Below are positions 25,450 to 35,254 of a DNA stretch of 64,000 bases, one piece after another. The stretch spans positions 6,078 to 70,077 of the forward strand of contig DKPS01000232.1 in NCBI GenBank assembly GCA_002471345.1. The letters are read 5' to 3'. The notes under the pieces were generated by a model. That model saw only the letters and a list, made by a program, of their open reading frames with translations. It did no database searches and was not told where the DNA came from. Made by a program: the position numbers and the translations under genes. Numbering within the stretch: position 1 is the first letter of the stretch; every line of letters begins with the position of its first letter. The stretch is from Saprospiraceae bacterium UBA7328. GTDB taxonomy: Bacteria > Bacteroidota > Bacteroidia > Chitinophagales > Saprospiraceae.

Positions 25450-28400
25450 ATGGTCAATTCGAGCTATGATTTGTTGGTCCAGAAGTTAGACCAATTCATA
25501 AGAAAGTATTACCTGAATAAAGTTCTGAGAGGAGCTTTATTATGGGTTGCTCTAATTTTATTAGTCTTTGTCATTTTTAGCTTTTTTGAGTATCAATTCT
25601 ATTTTTCTAAGGGTGTAAGAAAGGGTCTATTTGGTGCCTTTTTGTTGACATTTACAGCAGGCCTTGGGTTTTGGGTTCTAAAACCTTTATTGAAATACTT
25701 CAATCTCGGCAGTTTAATTACTCATGAACAAGCCGCTAAGATTTTAGGTGACCACTTTCCAGATGTCAATGATAGACTGCTTAACATCCTACAGCTTAAA
25801 TCCCAATCCGCTTCAACTGAAGAGCTTTCTCTTATAGAAGCAAGTATTAATCAAAAATCCGAAGGAATAAGGCTGGTGCCTTTCAGAAAGGCTATAGACC
25901 TAAAGGAAAACAGAAAGTATTTTAAATATGCCCTTCCTCCATTTCTCCTTTTAGTAGGGTTTCTTTTTATTGATGCTACAATTATTACAGATAGTACTTA
26001 TAGGATCATAAATAATAGCCAAGAGTTTGAGCGAGAAGCTCCTTTCAGATATAATGTCCTTAATGAAAATCTCACCGCTGTTGAGTATGATGATTTTACA
26101 CTTAGAGTAACTACAGATGGGGAAATCGTGCCAGATGAGATCTTTCTAGATTATTCAGGTTATCAATATCGGCTTCAAAAAGTCGGCGGAAATGAATTCA
26201 TACATACATTTAATAATCTTCAAGAGGACACAAAGTTTAATCTGTTCTCAGGCGATGTCATTTCCACAGAGCTTACAATAGATGTTTTAGAGAAACCAAG
26301 CCTCTTGGATTATATGCTGGGGCTTACCTATCCTAAATACACAGAAAAACAAAAAGAAACTATCGCCAATATTGGTGATGTTATCATACCTGAAGGCACA
26401 CAAATAGATTGGACCTTTAATGCAAAGAACACGGATCAAATTTCCTTGAAATTTAATGACGGCACAAAAATAGATGCAAAAAGAAATTCGCAATCAGAAT
26501 TTAGTCATAGAGCAAAATTTAGAAACAACACTCCTTATCTTCTTTCATTTAACAGTAAAATAGTTCCAAATGGAGACAGCTTGTCATTCTATATCAATGT
26601 GATAAAAGACAAGCACCCATCTATTTCAGTAGAACGTTTTCAGGATAGCATAGAAAATAACATTTTCTTTTTTGCCGGTAATGTGAGTGATGATTACGGC
26701 CTAAAGAATCTCAATTTCAACTATGAAATACTAACCAAATATGGCTCAATTAGGTCGTCTCAAGAAAAATCTGTAAAAAGTGATCTTTCGAATAATGATC
26801 GCTTTGACTACATCTTTGACATTAATGAAATCGCTTTAGAACCAGGAGAAGAGGTTAGATATTTCTTTGAAGTTTTTGATAATGATCAAGTCAATGGAAG
26901 CAAATCAAGTAAGTCTTCTATTATGAAACATCGGAAGGCTACTATTGAAGAATTCAAAGAAGAAGAGCAAGCAAATGAAGAAAAGATCAATAAAGATTTG
27001 GATGAGTCGATTCAGGACATAGAAGAGATGCAACGTAAACTTCAAAAACTAAGAGAAGATTTATTACAGAAAAAAGAAATGGACTGGCAGGATAAAAAGA
27101 AAATGGAAGAACTCTTAGAACAACAACAGGAGCTCCAGAAAAAACTTGAAGATGCCAAGCAAAAGAATGAGGAAAACCTCAAAAATCAAGAAGAATATCT
27201 TAAACTACCAGAAGAGGTCAGAGAAAAACAAGAGAGGCTGCAAGAGCTTTTTGAGGAAATGACCAGTGATAAGAGCAAAGAGCTAATGGAGAAGATCCAG
27301 GAGCTAATGGAAGAAATGAATAAAGAACAATCTCTTCAATTACTCGATGAGATGCAACTTGAGCAAGAAAACATGGAAAAGCATGCAGAGCGGCTCAAAG
27401 AACTTTATAAGCAGCTAGAGGTAGAGAAGGAAATGAACGAATCTATTGAAGAATTAAATAAAATTGCAGAAGAGCTAGAAGAGCTATCAGAAGAGACCAA
27501 AGAAGAAAGCGCGAATAAAGAAGAGCTAGATGAAAAGCATGAAGAAATCAATAAAGATTTTGAAGAGCTAAAAGAGAAAATGGAAGAGCTAAAAGAAAAA
27601 AATGATGACTTAGAATATCCCAAACCAATGGAAGATGATGCTCCTGAGCAAATGGAAGAAATTAATGACGAGTTAAAAGAGTCTCAGGAACAATTACAAA
27701 AGGATCAAAAGAAACCTTCATCACAAAAACAAAAGTCAGCAGCTGGAAAAATGAAGAAGATGGCGGAGGCTATGCAAGGAGATATGGAAGGCGGAGAAAT
27801 GGAGCAAATGCAAGAAGACCTAGAAACACTAAGACAGCTTCTTGAAAATATAATTACCCTTTCTTTTGATCAAGAAAACATTGTCAATGATCTTAACAGG
27901 AGTAGAGTTAACACTCCAAAGTATACATCTCTCACACAAGAACAACTTAAAATAAAAGATGACTTCCAAATAGTAGAAGATAGTCTTCAAGAATTGAGTA
28001 AAAGGCAGGAAAAGATTGAATCTTTTATTACCGAAAAAGTGAATGAGGTTAATTCTAACCTTGACAAATCTATGGTGAAGCTAGAAGCTCGAGAAAAAGC
28101 AGAGGCTCATCAGCACCAGAGGTTTTCGATGAAAAACCTTAATGACCTTGCCCTAATGCTTAGCGAGTCAATGGAACAAATGCAACAACAAATGTCCGGC
28201 ATGATGCCAGGATCACAAATGTGCAAGAAGCCTGGACAAGGACAAGGCAAGAGCGGAAGAAAGCCAAGTGATAAAATATCTCAAGGTCAAAAAGGGCTGT
28301 CTAAAAACCTAAAAGAACTTCAAGAGAAAATGAAAAATGGCCAAAATGGCTCAGCTAAGGAGTTTGCAGAAGCCGCTGCTCAACAGGCTGCATTACGTAA

Positions 28401-28779
28401 AGCTTTACAAGAAATGATGAAGCAAAGGCAGGAAGAAGGCAAAGGGGCTTCTGGAGAACTTCAGGATATTATAAACAATATGGACAAACAGGAGGTTGAT
28501 CTAGTCAATAAAAGATTAGACAATGAGATGATGAAGAGGCAACAAGATATTTTGTCAAGACTTTTGGATGCTGAGAATGCAGAAAGACAAAGAGAGTTTG
28601 AAAACAAAAGAAAATCCAATGACGGTGCAGATAAAAAAAGAAAATTACCACCATCCTTAGAAGAATATCTCAAAAAGAGAAATGCTGAGACTGACTTCTT
28701 TAAAAATACCTCACCAGAGTTAAATTCTTATTATCAACATTTGGTTGATGAATACTTCCGCGCTCTAAAAGCATCGTAA
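25450..28779 (+). CDS. DUF4175 family large membrane/coiled-coil protein
   Basis: About 1,109 residues. Three hydrophobic helices in the first 170 residues (the first two as a hairpin) are followed by an extracytoplasmic region with beta-rich repeats (about 190-500), then a very long Glu/Lys/Gln coiled coil (about 500-780), a Met/Gln-rich stretch (EQMQQQMSGMMPGSQM, GQGQGKSGRK) and a C-terminal helix region ending LVDEYFRALKA. This matches Bacteroidota DUF4175, of unknown function. In-frame TTG at 25426 is an alternative start adding eight residues; ATG at 25450 follows an aaaggag. It begins an operon with the RsbW-like and ybeY genes. Confidence 0.9.
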   Translation: MVNSSYDLLVQKLDQFIRKYYLNKVLRGALLWVALILLVFVIFSFFEYQFYFSKGVRKGLFGAFLLTFTAGLGFWVLKPLLKYFNLGSLITHEQAAKILGDHFPDVNDRLLNILQLKSQSASTEELSLIEASINQKSEGIRLVPFRKAIDLKENRKYFKYALPPFLLLVGFLFIDATIITDSTYRIINNSQEFEREAPFRYNVLNENLTAVEYDDFTLRVTTDGEIVPDEIFLDYSGYQYRLQKVGGNEFIHTFNNLQEDTKFNLFSGDVISTELTIDVLEKPSLLDYMLGLTYPKYTEKQKETIANIGDVIIPEGTQIDWTFNAKNTDQISLKFNDGTKIDAKRNSQSEFSHRAKFRNNTPYLLSFNSKIVPNGDSLSFYINVIKDKHPSISVERFQDSIENNIFFFAGNVSDDYGLKNLNFNYEILTKYGSIRSSQEKSVKSDLSNNDRFDYIFDINEIALEPGEEVRYFFEVFDNDQVNGSKSSKSSIMKHRKATIEEFKEEEQANEEKINKDLDESIQDIEEMQRKLQKLREDLLQKKEMDWQDKKKMEELLEQQQELQKKLEDAKQKNEENLKNQEEYLKLPEEVREKQERLQELFEEMTSDKSKELMEKIQELMEEMNKEQSLQLLDEMQLEQENMEKHAERLKELYKQLEVEKEMNESIEELNKIAEELEELSEETKEESANKEELDEKHEEINKDFEELKEKMEELKEKNDDLEYPKPMEDDAPEQMEEINDELKESQEQLQKDQKKPSSQKQKSAAGKMKKMAEAMQGDMEGGEMEQMQEDLETLRQLLENIITLSFDQENIVNDLNRSRVNTPKYTSLTQEQLKIKDDFQIVEDSLQELSKRQEKIESFITEKVNEVNSNLDKSMVKLEAREKAEAHQHQRFSMKNLNDLALMLSESMEQMQQQMSGMMPGSQMCKKPGQGQGKSGRKPSDKISQGQKGLSKNLKELQEKMKNGQNGSAKEFAEAAAQQAALRKALQEMMKQRQEEGKGASGELQDIINNMDKQEVDLVNKRLDNEMMKRQQDILSRLLDAENAERQREFENKRKSNDGADKKRKLPPSLEEYLKKRNAETDFFKNTSPELNSYYQHLVDEYFRALKAS

Positions 28780-28801
28780 GTATAGGTAAACGAATAAAAG
28801 C

Positions 28802-29200
28802 ATGACCGAACTGTCACTAGCACTTTCTTCTTGTATTACCAATGTAGTACAGGTAGAGCAATATGCAGAATCTCTCCAGAAGCACTATAGAATTAGCCTG
28901 GACAAATTTCCTGACATTTTAATTAGCTTAACTGAAGCTGTAAACAATGCAATCATTCATGGCAACAATCAAGATCTAGAAAAACAAGTATTAATTCAAT
29001 CTCAGAAAACTCAAAAGGGACTGGTCATTATGGTGTCAGATGAAGGAACAGGGTTTAACCCCAAAAACCTCCCAGACCCTACTTGCCAAGAAAATATCTG
29101 TGAGTGCAGCGGCAGAGGTGTGTTTTTAATGAAAGAGCTCTGTGACAAGATTTCCTTTGATAACAATGGAAGTACTGTAAAGCTCTTTTTCGCCATTTGA
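28802..29200 (+). CDS. Anti-sigma/RsbW-like serine-protein kinase (GHKL ATPase)
   Basis: 132 residues of the HATPase_c_2 type. N-box ISLTEAVNNAIIHGN, G1-like VSDEGTGFNPKNLPDP and G2-like GRGVFLMKELCDKI are all present. Such proteins bind sigma or anti-anti-sigma factors and phosphorylate STAS partners in partner-switching systems. No STAS protein or sigma factor is adjacent; a SpoIIE-type phosphatase lies at 60876. It sits 22 bases after DUF4175 and 9 bases before ybeY. Confidence 0.88.
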   Translation: MTELSLALSSCITNVVQVEQYAESLQKHYRISLDKFPDILISLTEAVNNAIIHGNNQDLEKQVLIQSQKTQKGLVIMVSDEGTGFNPKNLPDPTCQENICECSGRGVFLMKELCDKISFDNNGSTVKLFFAI

Positions 29201-29209
29201 TATTAGTTG

Positions 29210-29632
29210 ATGGACATTACATCAGGTGTGTTTTTCTTTTGTGAAGAAATAGTTTATCATCACCCCACAGAATCATCCATAATAAATCTCATTAAAACGA
29301 TTCTAAGAGACCATGGTTCAGAATTAGGAAATATCTCAGTGATATTCTGTTCAGATAATTATCTTTTGAAGATGAACAAAGAATATTTGGATCATGATTA
29401 TTATACAGACATTATCACGTTTCCAATGCACGAAGATCCAATGTCTGGAGATCTTTTTATTAGTATAGATAGAGTAAAAGAAAATGCCCATCAAAATAAT
29501 CTCTCCTTTGAATCCGAGCTCAACCGGGTAATTGTCCACGGGGTGTTACACCTTGTTGGTTATGGCGACAAATCTGAACCTGAAATTATTGAGATGAGAA
29601 CAAAAGAGGATTATTATCTGAAAAGGCTCTAA
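29210..29632 (+). CDS. ybeY: Endoribonuclease YbeY (rRNA maturation factor)
   Basis: 140 residues. The zinc-binding motif reads VHGVLHLVGYGD, fitting HGxLHLxGYxH except that the third His position is Gly-Asp shifted (HxxxH is kept and the Asp follows). The earlier DYYTDIITFPM, a hallmark of YbeY (DVLSFP in others), is present. YbeY takes part in 16S rRNA 3'-end processing and ribosome quality control. The track frame opens with TTG at 29207, but ATG at 29210 is the natural start. Convergent with the gene at 29659. Confidence 0.93.
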   Translation: MDITSGVFFFCEEIVYHHPTESSIINLIKTILRDHGSELGNISVIFCSDNYLLKMNKEYLDHDYYTDIITFPMHEDPMSGDLFISIDRVKENAHQNNLSFESELNRVIVHGVLHLVGYGDKSEPEIIEMRTKEDYYLKRL

Positions 29633-29658
29633 AGCGATCTTCTTTGAGCTTTGATACT

Positions 29659-30615
29659 TTAAAGTTTTCCCGTCCAGGCAAAGACGCCTTTCAAGAATTT
29701 GTTTTTTGTTTTCTGTATCCTATAATAAGGCGTCAGCTCCCCTCCAAATGATCTAAAAAACTTTTCAATATTAGGAATCATGCTTCCTTCAAAATTGAAA
29801 TATTCAGTTTCTTCTAATGAGGTTCGAACACAATGCCACATCAAATGAGAAAGAGATCCTGAATTTTTGTGCCTGGGATTATTACCAATTGCAAGGCAAT
29901 AGGTGGATAGGTGATCTTTGACTAACAGTATTCCTGCATGGGTTTGATCATTTTCATCTTTACTGAATAGTATTTTGCCCGCATTATTCTCTTTCAGAGC
30001 ATTATAGATATTGACAATATAATTTCTATCATACAATACTTCGCCTCCATTACGAGTAAAGCTCTTACAATTAAGGTTATAGAATTGATCTATATCTTCG
30101 GACATTACAATTTGAAATTTGTTTTGTGCAGTAGATATAATGTTTCGTTGTTTGGAATCTAGTGCCGCCCACAAATCACCTTCCTCTTTACTATTGACGA
30201 TATATGTATATCTCACGTGAGTTTCATATCCCGCCCAATAGGATGGTAATACATTGTTTATTGATGGGTGGAAATGCATTTTTATTAATGACACATCCGG
30301 CAATTGTGATAATAAGTTACTAATCACTTTTTTTTCAAAAGAATATTTTGAAACAAGCTTTTGTGTGTTCAAAGGATAAATAAGCCAAGGTCCTAGATAA
30401 GGTGCTAACAGAGGCATTGTGATGTGAGGTATGCCATACTTTTTTGATTTGTAGTAAGGCATAACTCCCTCTATTCTCCCTCCCTTATCTTTACTTATAC
30501 ATACGTCCCAGCCATTCTCTCCACAAATGGCTTCTAGATACCAAGGTTTGAAAAAGACTGGCAGTCCTTCCCATTCTTCAAATTGTGATTTGTAAACCTC
30601 CTTGTGATCTATCAT
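29659..30615 (-). CDS. FemAB/GNAT-like acyltransferase in the polysaccharide region
   Basis: 318 residues without signal or membrane segments. The layout (FKPWYLEAICGENGWDVCISKDKGGRIEGVMPYY at the N-terminus, a central block ALDSKQRNIISTAQ, and a C-terminal GSLSHLMWHCVRTSLEETEYFNFEGSMIPNIEKFFRSFGGE) is typical of FemAB/BioF2-like GNAT proteins that work on surface glycans or peptides. Acyl donor and target are unknown. Its start overlaps the stop of the GT2 gene at 30612 by 4 bases, so the two are translationally coupled. Confidence 0.7.
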   Translation of the reverse strand: MIDHKEVYKSQFEEWEGLPVFFKPWYLEAICGENGWDVCISKDKGGRIEGVMPYYKSKKYGIPHITMPLLAPYLGPWLIYPLNTQKLVSKYSFEKKVISNLLSQLPDVSLIKMHFHPSINNVLPSYWAGYETHVRYTYIVNSKEEGDLWAALDSKQRNIISTAQNKFQIVMSEDIDQFYNLNCKSFTRNGGEVLYDRNYIVNIYNALKENNAGKILFSKDENDQTHAGILLVKDHLSTYCLAIGNNPRHKNSGSLSHLMWHCVRTSLEETEYFNFEGSMIPNIEKFFRSFGGELTPYYRIQKTKNKFLKGVFAWTGKL

Positions 30616-31478
30616 AATGTTGATTGACCCTGTTCTTTAGGCGAATTGAGCAAAAGGCCTTGGATGATACCAAAAGCAAATTGAATTTTTGCCCGCCATA
30701 TATAAAACCAAATCTTAACCTTTTCTACTAATGAAAATTCGAATTTTCTATACTTTATTGCTGATCTCATTGTCGTGAAACGCATTGGCATTAGATAAGA
30801 AAAAACATTAAGGAAGGACTTTTGCCCAGTAAGTGCAGAACCTTTTCCATACTTTCCAATATCAGAAATCAATGAGCCAAACTCTTTCTTGGGATAATTC
30901 ACAACTGCCCTCTCAGCGGAACCTATAGTTAACCCTTCATAAATTGCTCTTTTGGTAAAGAGGATATCATTACCACTTGTAGAGGTAGTTTTAAATTTTC
31001 CTAAAACGTCAAAAACATGTCTTTTTACAAAAAGATTTCCGGCTGTCACACCGTGTTTTTTTTGAACATTCTTTCTGCTATTAAGATACATAAGAGGAAA
31101 CACCTTGGATGATAACTTCATATCTGACTCTACATTATACCTCCCTGCCACAATGTCAAAATCAACAGATTTACGAAATCCATGTTTCAACCAATTTTTA
31201 GTAGGCACGCATTTAGCATCCAAAAATGCAACAACTTCTCCTTGAGAATATTGAATGCCGTGATTGCGACAAGCATAAGGGTTTTGAATATCCTTTACAT
31301 AAAGTACTTTAATTGAATTAGAGTTAACGACTTCCTCAATATTTCCCTCAGAGCCATTATCCACAACTATGATTTCGAAATTGATACCATCACTTTCCTG
31401 TTCTGTCAAAGCATTTATACATTTTCTAAGATGATCAGTTTGATTTAAATGTGGAATAATAACAGAACAATGCATCAT
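30612..31478 (-). CDS. Family 2 glycosyltransferase
   Basis: 288 residues. GT-A fold: CSVIIPHLNQTDHLRKCINAL, IIVVDNGSEG, ACRNHGIQYSQGEVVAFLDAKCVPTKNWL. The acidic metal motif reads LDAKC in place of the usual DxD, so the metal is probably held by the first Asp alone. The C-terminal half holds an amphipathic segment. ATG 31478 or 31475 starts the gene, and only 14 bases lie between it and the divergent GT4 gene. Confidence 0.85.
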   Translation of the reverse strand: MMHCSVIIPHLNQTDHLRKCINALTEQESDGINFEIIVVDNGSEGNIEEVVNSNSIKVLYVKDIQNPYACRNHGIQYSQGEVVAFLDAKCVPTKNWLKHGFRKSVDFDIVAGRYNVESDMKLSSKVFPLMYLNSRKNVQKKHGVTAGNLFVKRHVFDVLGKFKTTSTSGNDILFTKRAIYEGLTIGSAERAVVNYPKKEFGSLISDIGKYGKGSALTGQKSFLNVFSYLMPMRFTTMRSAIKYRKFEFSLVEKVKIWFYIWRAKIQFAFGIIQGLLLNSPKEQGQSTL

Positions 31479-31492
31479 ATTTACATAAGCAT

Positions 31493-32641
31493 ATGCTCAG
31501 TAAATATCCGAAAATATTAGTCATCTCTGCATGGTACCCCAACAGCTTACATGAAGCAGAAGGGGATTTTATAAAGCACCAAGCTAGGCTTATGTATGAG
31601 CAGGGGCTAGACATCAAAGTTTTTCATGCAAGCATGAGTGTCCGGTTTTTATTAAAAGGAACTTTTACTAAAAAAGTTTTCAAAAAGGAAATTGGCCTGA
31701 ATGAATATGTCATGGAGATGCCTTTTTGGCCCAGAAATAATGCCTGGGGAATCAAGAAATGGGCTAATCGATACAAGAATGAAGTCATTAAACATTGTAA
31801 TCATTATGGGTGGCCTGATATGATTCATGCTCATACTTATTTGGGGGGATATGTAGCGAGCCTTATTAGAGAAGAAAAAGAAACACCCTTTATCATGACT
31901 CTTCATGAATCACATATTGTTAGTAATAAGGTGCCTGGTTATCATAAAGATTTATTAGAAAGGTCGTCGTCAAGTGCAAAAGCTGTGATTGCGGTAGGAG
32001 ACAAACTAGCAAAAGCTCTAAAAAAACATATCAAAATAAACCCAATAGTCTTTCCAAATTATATAGACTTCAACAAATTCAATCTTGCAAAAGAAAAATT
32101 CGAGAATTTCACATTTGTATTTATTGGAGAACTTATTCCAAGAAAGAGAGTCAATATACTAATTGCCGCTTTTGAACAATTGTGGCAAAAAAACGAAAAC
32201 ATACAACTAAACATAATTGGTGATGGACCACTTCTTCCTTCTTTGAAAAAACAAGCACGGAGTCTTGGTTCTTCTAGTATGGTTCGCTTTACAGGAAGGC
32301 TTAATCAAGAGGACGTTGCTTCACATTTAGGAAAGTGCCATTGCTTGGTATTACCAAGCGATACAGAGACGTTTGGAATAGTCCTGGCCGAAGCTCTGGC
32401 AAGTGGTGTTCCATTTATAAGTACTCGGTCCGGGGTGACAGAAAAATGGTTTAAAAATCAAGCCTGCCTTTTTATTGGACAAACGACACAAGACCTTCTT
32501 CATGCTTTGTATAATATGATGCAGAACCAAGCCTCTTTAGACCCAAAAGAAATACGTCGTTTTGCCAAAGCCCAATTCAGTAGCGAAGTTGTTATAGAAC
32601 GCTATAAAGAATTGTACTTAACCCTTATCGGAAAAAGCTAG
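31493..32641 (+). CDS. Family 4 glycosyltransferase
   Basis: 382 residues, GT-B fold. N-domain: LVISAWYPNSLHEAEGDFIKHQA and IHAHTYLGGYVAS. C-domain: FTFVFIGELIPRKRVNILIAAF, LNIIGDGPLLPSLKKQA, and LVLPSDTETFGIVLAEALASGVP with the E-x7-E motif that binds the nucleotide-sugar. Sugar and acceptor are unknown. It is divergent from the GT2 at 31478 and its 3' end overlaps the convergent GT2 gene by 17 bases. Confidence 0.9.
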   Translation: MLSKYPKILVISAWYPNSLHEAEGDFIKHQARLMYEQGLDIKVFHASMSVRFLLKGTFTKKVFKKEIGLNEYVMEMPFWPRNNAWGIKKWANRYKNEVIKHCNHYGWPDMIHAHTYLGGYVASLIREEKETPFIMTLHESHIVSNKVPGYHKDLLERSSSSAKAVIAVGDKLAKALKKHIKINPIVFPNYIDFNKFNLAKEKFENFTFVFIGELIPRKRVNILIAAFEQLWQKNENIQLNIIGDGPLLPSLKKQARSLGSSSMVRFTGRLNQEDVASHLGKCHCLVLPSDTETFGIVLAEALASGVPFISTRSGVTEKWFKNQACLFIGQTTQDLLHALYNMMQNQASLDPKEIRRFAKAQFSSEVVIERYKELYLTLIGKS

Positions 32642-33506
32642 GCCACAGAGATGGTCTTTTTAGAAACTCTACCCCTTGATACAGTCTTTGTTCAATAAGG
32701 CGGTGGTCGCCATTTGGTGAGTTATATAGAGACTTATAATATGAATAAGAAGAGATGATTTTCTTCTTAATTTTTTTAGGCAGATTCGTGTTTTCAAGGT
32801 TGTTTTTCCATTTTTTATAAAGATGATATTTTCCTTTAATGGAGAGTGGTTTATTAAATGCAGTATTGCCACTGTGTACTCTTCGAACTACTGTGGGTTC
32901 TGAATGAATTCCTAATAAGGATTGAGTCCTAGCCAATTGCCATAAAAAATCGGTGTCTTCTCCAACTCCTAAGGACTCGTCAAACCAAAAGTGGCCAATA
33001 ATACTTGAAGCTCTAAATGTGCACCCAATTATGCTAAAGTGCTCATCGCTTAAAAGAAGATGACTAAATAAATCTTCCGGTAGTATACCTTTTTTAATTC
33101 CCGTTCTTTCTTGATAAATCTCTTGACTGACGTCTTCTCTTAAATCACTTGCTACTGCTTCATATACTCCATCAGCCTCGAAGTGTGAATTCATAAAAGA
33201 AAAAGGCTTGACAAACCTGTTTTTCCAAAAGTAATCATCAGCATCCAAAAATGAAAAGAAGGCTTCTTTTACAATTTTCATTCCTGCATTTCTCGCGGCA
33301 GACCTTCCTTTATTTTTTTTGTGGCTGTGTACATAAATATGATTGTACTTTTTTGCAATCTTTTGACATATTTTTAATGAATCATCTTCACTACCATCAT
33401 CAACCAATATGATTTGTTTTACTTCATTTTGTAGCAAACAAGAATCTATAGCCTCTGAGATATATTTTTGCGCATTATAAATTGGTATAATTACCGCTAC
33501 AGACAT
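32625..33506 (-). CDS. Family 2 glycosyltransferase
   Basis: 293 residues. SVAVIIPIYNAQKYISEAIDS, ILVDDGSEDDS, RSAARNAGMKIVKEAFFSFLDADDYF: a classic GT2 with intact DADD. A lone C-terminal basic tail suggests membrane surface association. The gene ends inside the convergent GT4 gene and is divergent from the next GT2 with 13 bases between their start codons, so promoters must overlap coding sequence. Confidence 0.9.
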   Translation of the reverse strand: MSVAVIIPIYNAQKYISEAIDSCLLQNEVKQIILVDDGSEDDSLKICQKIAKKYNHIYVHSHKKNKGRSAARNAGMKIVKEAFFSFLDADDYFWKNRFVKPFSFMNSHFEADGVYEAVASDLREDVSQEIYQERTGIKKGILPEDLFSHLLLSDEHFSIIGCTFRASSIIGHFWFDESLGVGEDTDFLWQLARTQSLLGIHSEPTVVRRVHSGNTAFNKPLSIKGKYHLYKKWKNNLENTNLPKKIKKKIISSYSYYKSLYNSPNGDHRLIEQRLYQGVEFLKRPSLWPSFFR

Positions 33507-33519
33507 TTAGCACTTTAAT

Positions 33520-34425
33520 TTGAACATCTCTTCAAAAATACTGACAATAATTATATGCACATACAATAGAAATAATATCCTACGCCTTTGTCTTAATTCT
33601 ATTTCCGCCCAATCTATCAATCCTATTAATTTTAATGTTGTTATTGTTAATAACTACGATTGCCCTAAAGTCTCCGCAGAAATTAGAACCCTGATCATTG
33701 GCAGTCCGAATATATCCCTCGTCGAAGAAAAAAGGGCCGGCCTGAGCATTGCTCGCAACAGCGGAGCTTATTCTTCTAAAACAAAGTGGGTGGCTTATCT
33801 TGATGACGACTGCATCGTGCCAGAGGATTTTGTAGAAAAAGCTCTTGATATAATCAAATGGGACAAGTATGATTGTTTTGGAGGGCACATTAATTCATGG
33901 TGGCATTATTCAAAACCCAGATGGATGAAGCCAACATTTGGCACAAAGCCCAAATTGTCAGATCAAGAGGTGGTACTTAAGGAAGATTATAATTGGGGAG
34001 GAAATATTTTCTTTAAAAAAGAGATGTTATTGGCTATCGGAGGGTTTGATGAAGACATTGGCATGAAAAAAAACAAAATAGGATATTCTGCAGAGAATAG
34101 GGTTCAAATCAAAATGAAAGAGATCGGCCACAGAATCGGTTATATACCATCTTTGTCTGTCAATCACCTCGTTGCTCCTCACAAATACAAACTTTTATGG
34201 CATATCAAAGCTGCATATGCAGAAGGTAGAGATGGCAAGACGGTTTTTCCAGAACAATACACATCCTCCAAATTGTTAAAAGATTTTTTGAGATTGCCTT
34301 TAACTGAAGCGCTTTCTATTTATAAATGGGCGACTCTATCCAATTACTATTGGGAAAATTTATTTCTGGATGTCTTTAAACCAATATTTCTTCTTTTGGG
34401 AAAACTCCGAGCACGGTTAAAATGA
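33520..34425 (+). CDS. Family 2 glycosyltransferase
   Basis: 301 residues. LTIIICTYNRNNILRLCLNSI, RAGLSIARNSGAYSSKTKWVAYLDDDCIVP: GT2 with LDDDC as metal motif. A conserved later block NWGGNIFFKKEMLLAIGGFDEDIG is typical of GT2 members that act on surface glycans. No ATG is available before residue 100, so TTG at 33520 is the start. It is transcribed away from the GT2 gene at 33506. Confidence 0.87.
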   Translation: MNISSKILTIIICTYNRNNILRLCLNSISAQSINPINFNVVIVNNYDCPKVSAEIRTLIIGSPNISLVEEKRAGLSIARNSGAYSSKTKWVAYLDDDCIVPEDFVEKALDIIKWDKYDCFGGHINSWWHYSKPRWMKPTFGTKPKLSDQEVVLKEDYNWGGNIFFKKEMLLAIGGFDEDIGMKKNKIGYSAENRVQIKMKEIGHRIGYIPSLSVNHLVAPHKYKLLWHIKAAYAEGRDGKTVFPEQYTSSKLLKDFLRLPLTEALSIYKWATLSNYYWENLFLDVFKPIFLLLGKLRARLK

Positions 34426-34612
34426 GGTCCAAGTTTGTCCCCATTTTATAGTGATTTGCGGGAGCCCACATCAAAACTAGGTGTTTACCCTATGCTCTTC
34501 AACTCTTCACCTTCAGGTGATACCACGAATTTTCATAAGTTTTCGTAAAACCCTAGACTATTCTGAAAGATTTAGTAATTATTTAGTGACACCAACAACT
34601 AAATATTACACT

Positions 34613-35167
34613 ATGAAAAACACAATCTTAATAACAGCGCTCCTACTTTTAGCCCAAGTAAACACAGCTTTCTCAATCGATTCCCATATAGGTGACAACC
34701 TCAAGAAAACGATAATATTAATAAATGGTGCTCCTTTTCTTGTGGAGATAAATGAAGAAGGCAAAGTGGTATACAACTACTTACCTGTTCACGATTACTT
34801 TGTCTCGAATGAAAGCCATGATAATCTTGTGGAAAAAGCTGAAGAAAAATATGAAGAAGAGCTGGCTCTACTGAGCAATTCTAGATTGATAATATTTGAT
34901 GAAACATCATCTCTTCTTAATGAATCAGCAGTAGATAACATTCGAGAATTGGCCAAGTTATATAATCGTGGTGTGTTACAGAACATAAATATTACTGCCG
35001 GGCATGTAGAAAAAGAAAATGACGAAATTACTGCTGATGATAGAATTAATGCAATTTCTCAACTTCTGAGCGACTTTGGTGTGAAAGAAGGAGATATCAG
35101 TGCTGATGTAAAAATATACCGATCTGAGCTTCCTAATCAATTTGTTAAAATCGACCTTCTCAGATAA
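34613..35167 (+). CDS. Secreted OmpA-like domain protein
   Basis: The frame is open from 34481, but MKNTILITALLLLAQ at 34613 gives a signal peptide (cleavage after about residue 20, NTAFS). The mature protein has an N-terminal beta-like part and a C-terminal stretch resembling the OmpA/MotB peptidoglycan-binding domain: SRLIIFDETSSLLNESAVDNIRELAKLY, INITAGHVEKEND and DDRINAISQLLSDFGVKE. The Arg of RINAI corresponds to the DAP-contacting Arg of OmpA. It ends at a terminator (35202-35236). The 130 bases before the start hold no clear promoter. Confidence 0.65.
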   Translation: MKNTILITALLLLAQVNTAFSIDSHIGDNLKKTIILINGAPFLVEINEEGKVVYNYLPVHDYFVSNESHDNLVEKAEEKYEEELALLSNSRLIIFDETSSLLNESAVDNIRELAKLYNRGVLQNINITAGHVEKENDEITADDRINAISQLLSDFGVKEGDISADVKIYRSELPNQFVKIDLLR

Positions 35168-35201
35168 TACCTGATTACTCCCTAAGTTTAATCAATCAAT
35201 T

Positions 35202-35236
35202 AAAAGAGAGTCCCTTCAAAGGGCTCTCTTTTTTTA
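35202..35236 (+). terminator. Rho-independent terminator after the OmpA-like gene
   Basis: Stem agagag-t-ccc with ggg-ctctct (one bulged T, loop ttcaaa) followed by seven T residues, 34 bases past the stop. An A run before the stem lets it work on the minus strand as well, for the gene ending at 35255. Confidence 0.8.
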
Positions 35237-35254
35237 TTTCATGAACACTAAACC

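Noticed and set aside
27000..27720. Possible tandem repeat array in DUF4175
   Set aside because: The Glu/Lys-rich stretch is a coiled coil with irregular spacing and no constant unit length.
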